A DNA stretch of 64,000 nt from Clostridium amylolyticum. Lineage in GTDB: Bacteria > Bacillota > Clostridia > Clostridiales > Clostridiaceae. Under the pieces are notes generated by a model. It worked only from the letters and a program-made list of their open reading frames with translations. It searched no databases and was not told the origin of the DNA. The position numbers and the translations under genes were made by a program. The stretch lies in the NCBI RefSeq assembly GCF_900142075.1, contig NZ_FQZO01000001.1, positions 434,001 through 498,000 on the forward strand, in the 5' to 3' direction. Numbering within the stretch: the first letter of the stretch is position 1; each line of letters opens with the position of its first letter. This document shows, one piece after another, positions 8,001 through 14,713 of the stretch.

Positions 8001-10345
8001 TTAATTCTAATGTGGCTAATTGGGATTTACAGTTAAACCCAGAATATAGTTATTACTACATTAAAGTGGAACAAAAAGATAAAGATATAGCAGTTACAGC
8101 ACCAGTTTGGGTGGGAGAAAATGTAGCTGTTGGATTATCAAACGTTGAAACAGATAAAAGTCTAGCTATTTTAGGAGACGAGGTTACACTTACCACAGGA
8201 GTTTACAATAATGGGCAGGAAAGTTTGAAAAATGTGAAAGTTGAGTTTTTTGAAAATAAAATAGAAGATAAAGCAAAGATTGGTGAAAAAGTAGTAAATT
8301 TATTAGAAGCATCAAAGGCAGAAAGTGTAAGTATTACTTGGAAACCAAGTAAAACAGGTAACTTTACTGTATATGCAAGAACTATTATTAATTTAGGTGA
8401 AACTGAGAAAGTGTTTACTCAAAGAACTAAAGTGGAGATAGTAAACAAAGAAGAGGTAAGCAAAGTAGTAATAGATGGTGCTCATCAGAACCAATATGTT
8501 ACAGGAAATTATGAAAAGAAAGTTGAAGCATTTAAAGAAATGCTAAAGAGCAATAAGAGTGTTGTAGAAATTAATGAAAAAGAAATAACAGATGAAGTAT
8601 TAAAAGATGTTAAACTTCTTGTATTAACGGATCCTCAAAGTACAGAGGATAGCAAATATGGACTTAAGCCTTTTAAGTATAGTGACAATGAAATAGAGGC
8701 AATTAAGAGATTTGTACAAAATGGAGGAAATATTATACTTACCTCAAAGGCAGATTATAAAGATGGTAAAGGAGAGTATAGTAACGGAATCCAAGGAAAT
8801 AAGGTTCTAGAAGCTATAGGAACAAATTTAAGGATAAACGATGACCAAGTTATTGACAATACTAAAAATGGAGGACAAGCATTTAGGTTAGCCTTTGACA
8901 AATTCCAATCACCACTGTATAACTTAACCCATGGAATACCTGAAGGACAGACTTATAGTTTTTATAGTGGATGTTCTGTTATATTAAAAGATGGTGGAAA
9001 TGCACAGAAAGTAGATTTTCTTGTAAAAGGCCATGAAACTACAGAAAGTTCTGACGCAGATAATGATGGTGATAATATACCAGTTAAAAAAGGAGAACTT
9101 TATGTATTAGGAGCAGAAGAACTTTCCAATGGTGCTAAGGTAGTAGTTGGAGGAAGTACCTTCTTCTCAGATTTTGAACTTTCAGGTGATGACCTAAATG
9201 CTAATAAGAAAATAAGTGAAAATATACTGGCATGGATGGTTCCAGAAAAACAACCAGAGACTATTTCAATTAAGGAATTCAGAAAAGATGATAATAAGGA
9301 TGGAATTCCTGATAATTTAGGAAAAAGATTCACCATAGAAGGGATAGTAACAGCTCAATCAGAAGCGGTACTGCCAAAGAATTCTTTCTTTGAAGTTGTA
9401 TATATACAAGATGAAACAGGCGGTATAACCGTATTTGGTGTTTCTAAAACAGCTGTAAAAATTGGTCAAAAAATTAGAGTTACTGGAATAGTAGACCAGT
9501 ATGATGGCGATACAGAGATTCAAATAAAAGATGAAACTAAGGACCTGCAAATATTAAATACAAATGTAAATCCTATAGAACCAAAGTTTATGTCCACTAA
9601 AGATAGTATGCTGGAAGAAAATGAGGGCTTCCTTGTAAAAATTCAAGGTAAAGTTATAAAGATGGATGAACAAAATCTATATATAGATGATGGAACAGGA
9701 ATTTCAAGAGCGTATGTTGAGGGATATATTTGGGATGGAGTAGATGCATCTAAAAAAGGAAAGTGGGACTCAAGCATTGATGTAGGTGATATAGTTTCTA
9801 TAGTAGGACTAGCTTCTGAGGATGCACAAGGCCATAGGTTAAGGGTTAGAAATACTTCTGAAATAGTTCTAGACATGAAGATAGTTCCTCTAGAAAGGGT
9901 AGAATTAAATGAAACAATGAAAGAATTATTTGAAGGTGAAAGCTTTAACCTTGAAGCTAAGATGCTTCCAACAAATGCAACAGTAGATAATATTAAGTGG
10001 AAGTCTAGTGACGAAAAAGTAGCTATGGTAGATGAAAATGGAAAGGTTACAGCAATTAAAGAAGGCAAAGCAATAATAACTGTAGAGGCTAATGGAAGAG
10101 AAATGGCTAATTGCCAAGTTACAGTTAAAAAGAAAGCTGATAATAATTCAGGAAATGACAACGGTAATACTAGTAACAATAACAGCAACAATAATAGTAA
10201 AAATGATAATAGCAATAGCAATAATGAAACTTTGGCTAAAACAGGAATTTCTAATGAATTTATGCTTCTTGTTGTTAGTGGGTTATTGTTAATGGCTTTA
10301 GGAACTTTAATGTTCTTAAAAAAGAGAAAAAATATTAATGGTTAA
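5084..10345 (+). CDS. Very large cell-wall-anchored multidomain PHP-phosphoesterase surface protein
   Basis: 1753 residues, exported and sortase anchored. In order: signal peptide (1-31); lamin-tail-like domain (about 40-165); bacterial Ig-like BIG2 (about 210-290, WSSSDESIAAVDSNGKVTG); OB-fold domain (about 300-395); Ig-like stretches; a CehA/McbA-type PHP metallohydrolase domain (about 682-985) with QLHAHTNISDG, AITDHSNW, LNHPG and NNQDNHKGNW as likely metal ligands; a CARDB-like region; a glutamine-amidotransferase-like fold (about 1125-1385); two more OB-folds; BIG2 (about 1605-1685); an Asn/Ser-rich spacer; and LAKTG (about 1716) with a hydrophobic segment and KKRKN tail. The mix suggests an extracellular phosphodiesterase or nuclease-like enzyme with adhesion modules. 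The substrate is not shown. ATG follows GGGGAGGAG. Confidence 0.85.
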   Translation: MRSKKNLKSISLMTAMVMLFSIFSGFVRVGANEINTNFAEDLIISEYVEGSGNNKALELYNGTGKTLDLAAYTVEVYMNGATSKPNIIRFQTSTLLEDGKTYVIANNQANDIVKGKAQQLDGYINFNGDDVVVLKKGDNVVDSFGKVGNPKGSNFAVDVTLIRKKNITKGDTNPNDEFDVSIEWDKYDKDYFDDLGKHIMEFAGEPTEEIPATAIEIIEAQDVQVGSSVNLSAKVIPQNATNKEILWSSSDESIAAVDSNGKVTGISVGTANITATLNKNNSIKATCKMTIKEAPANNEITISEARGKNIGDLAKVKGVVTFNDRNQTLYIQDSTGAIAISNNKSKIDLSSALKGKEISVEGTKDIFRNLVQLQATKIEVLGDKAIPEPRILSIKEVNTGKYQSQIIKIEKAILDVENKTLKQGEDTLSIYFIPSGINVKTADVVDTIAVVGVFDNTIQIYGSSATFTKIEEEDNIAPVIDHKAISEEGNESNLKVTAKVTDNRKIEKVTLYYRVKGEEQYKVIEMTEINGEYNAEISYTELDIKGMEYYIEAFDGKNKATHPENIQKPYYIIIKDIDTKGPEVFNLLPADGSSVGINKKPEIKAYYRDKSLINPLSIKLTLDGQDVTNLSTKDGQSITYKPVQDLEDGIHIAKLIVEDTKGHKTEKEWRFFVGKDSNNFYFGQLHAHTNISDGKGTLDEAYEWARDKGKADFIAITDHSNWFDNDKSANINDGSMSKSWVNAHDIADKYNEDGKFTAIYGYEMTWSGSTGGWGHINTFNTKGFETRSNNKMDLKNYYDTIAKQTQSISQLNHPGKTFGDFGDFGFYSKEADNVVNMIEVGNGEGPVRGSGYFPSYEYYTRALDKGWHLAPTNNQDNHKGNWITSNTARTVILANEKSRDGLYEAMREKKVYATEDENLKVNYTVNNMPMGSFLGNAEKLNFTVNVNDPDSTDVITKISIIANGGVEVQSKQFNSNVANWDLQLNPEYSYYYIKVEQKDKDIAVTAPVWVGENVAVGLSNVETDKSLAILGDEVTLTTGVYNNGQESLKNVKVEFFENKIEDKAKIGEKVVNLLEASKAESVSITWKPSKTGNFTVYARTIINLGETEKVFTQRTKVEIVNKEEVSKVVIDGAHQNQYVTGNYEKKVEAFKEMLKSNKSVVEINEKEITDEVLKDVKLLVLTDPQSTEDSKYGLKPFKYSDNEIEAIKRFVQNGGNIILTSKADYKDGKGEYSNGIQGNKVLEAIGTNLRINDDQVIDNTKNGGQAFRLAFDKFQSPLYNLTHGIPEGQTYSFYSGCSVILKDGGNAQKVDFLVKGHETTESSDADNDGDNIPVKKGELYVLGAEELSNGAKVVVGGSTFFSDFELSGDDLNANKKISENILAWMVPEKQPETISIKEFRKDDNKDGIPDNLGKRFTIEGIVTAQSEAVLPKNSFFEVVYIQDETGGITVFGVSKTAVKIGQKIRVTGIVDQYDGDTEIQIKDETKDLQILNTNVNPIEPKFMSTKDSMLEENEGFLVKIQGKVIKMDEQNLYIDDGTGISRAYVEGYIWDGVDASKKGKWDSSIDVGDIVSIVGLASEDAQGHRLRVRNTSEIVLDMKIVPLERVELNETMKELFEGESFNLEAKMLPTNATVDNIKWKSSDEKVAMVDENGKVTAIKEGKAIITVEANGREMANCQVTVKKKADNNSGNDNGNTSNNNSNNNSKNDNSNSNNETLAKTGISNEFMLLVVSGLLLMALGTLMFLKKRKNING

Positions 10346-10450
10346 ATAAGAAAACATAGGCTTAAGGAGTTAATACCTTAAGTCTAGATTTACATACTAA
10401 TAAAGAAACTATAGATGATAAACTTCATTGAAGAGGGGAATTAAATAAAT

Positions 10451-11590
10451 ATGATAAATAAAAAAAAGGATATAATAAGTATTTTATTTGTAATAGTATG
10501 CAGTGTTTTAATTATATTCTCTTCTAGATTTATATATGATAAAGGATTTGTAAAGGACAGATTAAACAAAGGGCTAAATTACTATGAAGTTAAAATATTA
10601 GATGTGTCTAAGGAAATGCTTAAACAGGATACTTACATTGACAGTGTAGAATTAGGATATCAGGATGTGAAGGTTGAATTTTTAGAAGGACCTTATAAGG
10701 GAAAACAATTTAATATAAAAAACAACATAAGCAGGGTATATAACATTAAAGTAAAGAAAGATATGAAAGTAATAGCTGGAGTATACGAAAAAGATGGACA
10801 ATTAAATGATATCTCTATTTATAGCTATAAGAGAGATAAGGTAATTTATATACTAACTGCAATATTCTTTTTGGTAATCATTTTAGTAGGAAAACTAAAA
10901 GGCCTGAAAGCTATAGTTTCACTGGTATTTACTTGTATATCAGTTTTATATCTTATGATACCTATGATGTTTAAAGGAGTTGAACCTATTGTTGCAGCTA
11001 TTATTATAGCTATAATAACTACAACAGTTACCATGCTTTTAGTAAGTGGAAGAAATAAAAAAACTATTGCAGCTATTGTAGGAACAATCTTTGGAGTAAC
11101 TGCAGCAGGTCTCATTGCTTTTTTGACAGGAAAATTTGCTCATCTTTCTGGTATAACTATGGACAATGCAGAAAATATAATGTATGTAGCAGAAAATTCC
11201 AAACTTAAGGTAAATGGAATAATGTTTGCTGCTATACTGGTAGCAGCTTTAGGTGCAGTTATGGATGTTGCTATGTCTATTTCTTCTGCGGTATTTGAAA
11301 TCTATGGGGTTAATTCAAAGTTAAGCAAAAAGGATCTTTTTAATAATGGTATGAACATAGGTAAGGATATCATAGGTACCATGTCTAATACTTTAATATT
11401 AGCTTTTGCAGGAAGTTCATTAAATATATTAATATTACTCACAGCAGCTAATATGCCGTATATACAACTGATTAATTTAGATTTATTAGGTACGGAAATA
11501 ATACAAGGGTTATCAGGCAGTATAGGAATAATACTTACAGTTCCAATAACGGCAATTCTATCAGCACATTTATGTAAAAAAATATTATAA
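10451..11590 (+). CDS. YibE/F family membrane protein
   Basis: 379 residues. An N-terminal membrane anchor (about 8-28) is followed by an extracytoplasmic domain of about 100 residues (VEFLEGPYKGKQFNIKNN) and then seven or so membrane helices. This is the standard layout of YibE/F proteins. Their function is not established. It lies 105 bases after the large surface protein on the same strand, with only a stem lacking a T-run between them (10372-10399), so cotranscription is possible. ATG with GAGGGGAA upstream. Confidence 0.8.
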   Translation: MINKKKDIISILFVIVCSVLIIFSSRFIYDKGFVKDRLNKGLNYYEVKILDVSKEMLKQDTYIDSVELGYQDVKVEFLEGPYKGKQFNIKNNISRVYNIKVKKDMKVIAGVYEKDGQLNDISIYSYKRDKVIYILTAIFFLVIILVGKLKGLKAIVSLVFTCISVLYLMIPMMFKGVEPIVAAIIIAIITTTVTMLLVSGRNKKTIAAIVGTIFGVTAAGLIAFLTGKFAHLSGITMDNAENIMYVAENSKLKVNGIMFAAILVAALGAVMDVAMSISSAVFEIYGVNSKLSKKDLFNNGMNIGKDIIGTMSNTLILAFAGSSLNILILLTAANMPYIQLINLDLLGTEIIQGLSGSIGIILTVPITAILSAHLCKKIL

Positions 11591-11653
11591 TTTAATTTTC
11601 AGAATACATTCATGAATTTCCTAGTATAAAAAATATGAAAAATAATTAATATT

Positions 11654-11706
11654 AAATAATGTAAGGGGGAGCAGTACTATATAGCACTCCCCCCCTTACA
11701 TTATTT
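11654..11706. repeat. Long inverted repeat (G/C-core hairpin)
   Basis: AAATAATGTAAGGGGGAG and its complement CTCCCCCCCTTACATTATTT enclose about 15 bases. The right arm has two extra C. It may terminate the YibE/F transcript, but the stem is much longer than the other terminators here. Its ends (AATGTAA/TTACATT) recall the palindrome at 62772-62832. Confidence 0.65.
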
Positions 11707-11816
11707 ATGACTTACTTTAGTGCAGGCTATACTGATGAAGCCACTTATGATATGGAAGAATAACTGGGAGCATAATAACCCAGGAACCATTATGAAAGAA
11801 TACAGTAAAGGGAAAT

Positions 11817-11885
11817 GTACGCGCATCACAGATTGCTGAAAAGTTTAACATTCATAGGTCTGATGTATCTAGAGAATTAAAGTTG
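11817..11885 (+). pseudogene. Remnant of a LevR-like regulator N-terminus
   Basis: In one frame the DNA reads VRASQIAEKFNIHRSDVSRE, close to the first helix-turn-helix of sigma-54-dependent LevR/PRD regulators (QEIAEKLN..RSNVSRELN). There is no start codon, the frame is closed upstream by TGA, and nothing of the AAA+ or PRD domains follows. If real, it is the relic of a deleted gene. The match is short, so confidence is low. Confidence 0.35.
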
Positions 11886-11906
11886 ATTATACAGTTTATT
11901 TATATT

Positions 11907-12761
11907 TTACTTTACATTTATAATTTTTTCTTCCTGGGTGGTTTTATTTAATATTTTAAGTTTAAAATATTTACCTTCTATAGGTTTATAAGCAAAGGAA
12001 CCTTCAACTAAAGAACCGTTGCTAGAAAAACCATAGGATTCATTATTATATTCCTTATCATCTATAAAAATTTTTATATCAAGAATATCTTTTATATTAT
12101 AAATGTTTGATTGAAAATCTATTGAATAGGAATTTAGAGCCTTATTAAAGGTAAGGATTTTTATATAATTATCATTTTTGAAAGTTACTTTTTCATTCAG
12201 TGGTATAGACTCTGTGAGTTTATCTATGCCAGTAGTGTCTTTAATCTCAAAAGTTATATTGTTTCCACTAGAAAGATGAAAGGTTAAATACAGTGGATTT
12301 AAGTATTCCTTTGAATTAAAGGAAAAACCCAGTGAGTTATTATCTTTTATAAATCTTTTTCCTACCCAAAGACCCTCCATGGAACTTAGAGGCTTTTCAT
12401 CCTGTAGATTTTTTTTAAGTTCTACTGCAATTACCTTATATTTACCAGAAACTGAGTAAGTAGCACTAATATTATTTAGATCTAATAAAGCTCGTTTTAA
12501 TGTGATTTTTGTATCATCAGTAGTTTTTATTTCATTTAAATTCATAATATGATGTTTAAGAACTTTCTTAGGGGCATATCCGAAATTTGGTAGTGAGTTG
12601 CTTCCATAGATATTCATGGATAAGTTAAGCAGAAATATAATAGCTATGAAGGATAATAACATTATTGAGATCTTTTTCTTGTTAGTCCTGTTATTATTTA
12701 TTACTTTAAATATAAAGAATAATGCTATAACCATAATTATAAGTAAAATAAGAGAATTCAT
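11907..12761 (-). CDS. Membrane protein of the ECF sigma/anti-sigma operon, unknown function
   Basis: 284 residues with two membrane segments near the N-terminus (about 3-20 and 31-50). The outside domain of about 230 residues is rich in beta strands and resembles in style the extracytoplasmic part of the neighbouring anti-sigma factor. It is the last gene of the operon sigma factor, anti-sigma factor, this gene, with a 4-base gap to the anti-sigma stop. A role as accessory to the anti-sigma factor, or as sensor of the same envelope signal, is inferred only from position. RBS AAAGGAGTG. Confidence 0.6.
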   Translation of the reverse strand: MNSLILLIIMVIALFFIFKVINNNRTNKKKISIMLLSFIAIIFLLNLSMNIYGSNSLPNFGYAPKKVLKHHIMNLNEIKTTDDTKITLKRALLDLNNISATYSVSGKYKVIAVELKKNLQDEKPLSSMEGLWVGKRFIKDNNSLGFSFNSKEYLNPLYLTFHLSSGNNITFEIKDTTGIDKLTESIPLNEKVTFKNDNYIKILTFNKALNSYSIDFQSNIYNIKDILDIKIFIDDKEYNNESYGFSSNGSLVEGSFAYKPIEGKYFKLKILNKTTQEEKIINVK

Positions 12762-12765
12762 AATA

Positions 12766-13596
12766 TCACTCCTTTATGGGTTTTATATAAAAGGAAACAT
12801 CCCATAATCCATAATTTTTAATTTCTATGGAATTAATTTTGTTTTCTTCATTGTTATAATATCCAAGGTTCATGGCGGTGACTTTTATATCAAGCTTATA
12901 TGTCCAAGGCTTAAGTGGTGGTATTTCGAAAATGCACTTTGCTTCCCCGTCTTTATTCACACTTTTTACTGTGATACTACCACTATTTAATTGATATTTA
13001 TAACCAAATTGATCTTCCACCGTAATTGCATTGTGACTAGTGGAGGGATGGGCAAAGTTTATGGAATGGTTTTGATTATCAAGTTTTGTTGTAAAAAGTA
13101 TAAGAGTTTTATCCTTTTTTCTTATAATAGCATCTACAGTAAAAGTTATGTCTTTCATAGAGTCAGATTTACCAATTAATTGTCCTTTGCCTTCATTAAA
13201 TTCTGTGACAATATTTTTATCTAAATCGAGATATTTACTTATAGCAGGGATTTGTATTAAATAACCCATGGCTGGAGTTGTAAACAATATAATAAATGCA
13301 ATGCAAGCAGCGGTAGAAAACTTTACTAAACTAATATTAAATAAAGTATGTTTTCTATGGGGTTTACTACCTAAAACATTATTAATTTTGTTAATGGTAT
13401 CCTGGGGTATGGAAATTGAATTTGCATAAGTGGTTATATCAGCTGGAAAGTCCATAAGTAAGCTTTTAAGTTCCAAATATTTTTCTCTACAATCTTGGCA
13501 GTTTTCTAGATGTTTAGCAATTTCCATTGAGTGATTATGGTCCAGCTCACCATAAATATATTCATATAAAGCGTCCTTTGCGTAAGTGCAGTTCAT
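12766..13596 (-). CDS. Transmembrane anti-sigma factor with zinc-finger N-terminus
   Basis: 276 residues. The N-terminus has the zf-HC2/ZAS pattern (Cys3, then HLENCQDC) that binds an ECF sigma factor in the cytoplasm. One membrane helix (about 92-114, FSTAACIAFIILFTTPAMGY) is followed by an outside domain of about 160 residues similar to the DUF4179/DUF5643 type. The ATG overlaps the sigma factor stop by four bases (ATGA), the usual coupling of such pairs. It most likely holds the sigma factor inactive until an envelope signal releases it. Confidence 0.82.
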   Translation of the reverse strand: MNCTYAKDALYEYIYGELDHNHSMEIAKHLENCQDCREKYLELKSLLMDFPADITTYANSISIPQDTINKINNVLGSKPHRKHTLFNISLVKFSTAACIAFIILFTTPAMGYLIQIPAISKYLDLDKNIVTEFNEGKGQLIGKSDSMKDITFTVDAIIRKKDKTLILFTTKLDNQNHSINFAHPSTSHNAITVEDQFGYKYQLNSGSITVKSVNKDGEAKCIFEIPPLKPWTYKLDIKVTAMNLGYYNNEENKINSIEIKNYGLWDVSFYIKPIKE

Positions 13597-14120
13597 TGTT
13601 CCACCTCCTCTTGATTCACTATTTTTCTAAGAGAATTTAGTCCATAATTTAACCTTGATTTTACTGTACCTTCAGGTATATTAAGAATAATACTTATTTC
13701 CTTTATACTTAAGTCTCCAAAGTATTTAAGCTTAATAACTTCTTTGTATTTATCGCTTAGAGTATCTAGTAATGTGATGATAAACATATTGCTCTCTAGC
13801 ACTTCATACTCATCTACAGGAAATGCTTTATCTAGTCCTTCAGAATACTCAGTAAAAATAATTTTTTTCTCACGTCTTAATATTTCCCTACATCTGTTTA
13901 CCAGTATAGAGGTTATCCATGATTCAAAGCTTTGGACATCTTTTAAAGCATGAAAATTTTTAAAGGCGGATAGAGTAGAATCCTGCAGTGCATCACTGGC
14001 CTTATCTTTATCTTTTAAAAAGGAATAAGCAATTCGATATAGCTTATTAAGTATAGGATTTAAAAGTTTAGTAAATTCTTCTTTTCTTTTACCCATAAAG
14101 ATTGACAATTTATAACTCAC
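13593..14120 (-). CDS. ECF-type RNA polymerase sigma factor
   Basis: 175 residues with region 2 (about 22-90, NKLYRIAYSFLKDKDKASDALQDS) and region 4 (about 115-168, KYKEVIKLKYFGDLSIKEIS with helix-turn-helix IPEGTVKSRL). These are the only two regions ECF factors keep. It directs polymerase to a small regulon, probably including its own operon. The start is uncertain: GTG at 14120 has GAGG only 2 bases away, and TTG at 14108 has GGTGAG at a better distance. First gene of a three-gene operon. Confidence 0.88.
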   Translation of the reverse strand: MSYKLSIFMGKRKEEFTKLLNPILNKLYRIAYSFLKDKDKASDALQDSTLSAFKNFHALKDVQSFESWITSILVNRCREILRREKKIIFTEYSEGLDKAFPVDEYEVLESNMFIITLLDTLSDKYKEVIKLKYFGDLSIKEISIILNIPEGTVKSRLNYGLNSLRKIVNQEEVEQ

Positions 14121-14363
14121 CGCCTCATTGCTTGTCTATATGTTAGATGCATAGATGTTAATATAAGTTCGAAAATGTTGTTAATTTATAGAAATTAAAA
14201 ATATTATCTAAAAATATTATAGTATATTTATCCATTAGAATTACTTTATGAAATTATCTTTTATTGAAGTATACATAATTGACATAATATGTTATAAGCA
14301 ATATAATAAATATATAAAATTTATTGTAAGAAATGTTTTTCTTTATGAAAGGAGATGTTTTTA

Positions 14364-14396
14364 ATGAATGTAAAAGTAAAGGTGATGACAGTTTAA
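14364..14396 (+). CDS. Ten-codon leader ORF upstream of the rsgA leader RNA
   Basis: ATG preceded by AAAGGAGA at a good distance encodes MNVKVKVMTV and stops. An overlapping 26-codon frame (ATG at 14345) exists but lacks a ribosome site. The position just before a foldable RNA and a terminator is what a translated attenuator looks like. Translation is not proven. Confidence 0.4.
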   Translation: MNVKVKVMTV

Positions 14397-14403
14397 AACT
14401 AAA

Positions 14404-14502
14404 TATGGGCAAAAATGTGACCTGAAGTTAGTACTTCATGTGAGGGTTGCCTTTTGCAATAATAGATAACCTTTCATAAAACACTAACTATTTAGGATAG
14501 TA
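14404..14502 (+). promoter_or_regulatory. Unassigned structured leader RNA with pseudoknot potential
   Basis: Outer stem GGCAA (14408-14412)/TTGCC (14447-14451); two symmetric UGUGA-containing strands form an internal loop; inner stem GAAGT/ACTTC (14424-14437) has loop TAGT. That loop can pair with ACTA at 14483-14486, extendable to AGTTAGT/ACTAACT if the inner stem opens. A terminator follows at once. It matches no riboswitch class I can recognise, so it could be a new or divergent regulatory RNA controlling rsgA. Confidence 0.5.
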
Positions 14503-14528
14503 ACGCCACAGAAGGGTGGTGTTTTTTT
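14503..14528 (+). terminator. Intrinsic terminator in the rsgA leader
   Basis: ACGCCAC, loop AGAAGG, GTGGTGT and a T-run. It stands between the structured leader and the coding region, so read-through must be controlled for rsgA to be made from an upstream promoter. Confidence 0.75.
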
Positions 14529-14530
14529 GT

Positions 14531-14580
14531 ACCCGTAGATAGTAGCCAAATTAAAAGGGTTACTTGTCTACGGTATTTTT
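14531..14580 (+). terminator. Second leader hairpin
   Basis: CCGTAGATAGTAGCC (14533-14547) pairs with GGTTACTTGTCTACGG (14558-14573) and is followed by TATTTTT. It may be a second terminator or a stabilising hairpin directly after the first. Confidence 0.55.
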
Positions 14581-14629
14581 ATGCCCATTTTTAGTAATTG
14601 AAAAAATATTTTGAGAGGAGTGATGTAGT

Positions 14630-14713
14630 ATGAAAAGTTTAAATAAATATTTAAAAAGCTTAAGAGGTAAATTAAAAAATTCTTGTGAAAGTATGGAGGA
14701 ATTAGATGAATAA
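14630..14713 (+). CDS. Small basic peptide translationally coupled to rsgA
   Basis: 27 residues (MKSLNKYLKSLRGKLKNSCE..., total charge positive), with AGAGGAG well placed upstream. Its stop overlaps the rsgA start (GATGAATAA contains both), and the rsgA ribosome site GGAGG lies inside it. The coupling suggests it is really translated, either as a leader peptide or as a small amphipathic protein. No family is recognised. Confidence 0.5.
   Translation: MKSLNKYLKSLRGKLKNSCESMEELDE

Larger units (their letters stand above)
11591..11906. other. Intergenic region with long hairpin and a regulator remnant
   Basis: 316 bases. It contains a long inverted repeat (11654-11706) and a short, broken coding remnant (about 11820-11880) that resembles the N-terminal helix-turn-helix of LevR-type regulators. 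I see no intact gene here. Confidence 0.5.
14121..14629. other. Long intergenic region with leader of rsgA
   Basis: About 510 bases between the divergent sigma factor and the rsgA operon. The first 200 bases are plain AT-rich promoter DNA. From 14345 on the plus strand carries a tiny ORF with its own ribosome site, a structured RNA, a terminator and a second hairpin, listed separately. Confidence 0.6.

Noticed and set aside
10092..10292. Various ORFs on either strand inside the surface-protein gene
   Set aside because: They overlap a well-supported gene in other frames, have low-complexity or hydrophobic sequences and lack ribosome sites.
10372..10399. Hairpin between the surface protein and YibE/F genes as a terminator
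   Set aside because: The stem (AGGCTTAAGG/CCTTAAGTCT) has no T-run after it, so termination is not supported.
14503..14528. Possible T-box (GGGTGGT near the rsgA leader terminator)
   Set aside because: GGGTGG is part of the terminator arm and the T-box context (ACCGCG and specifier loop) is missing.
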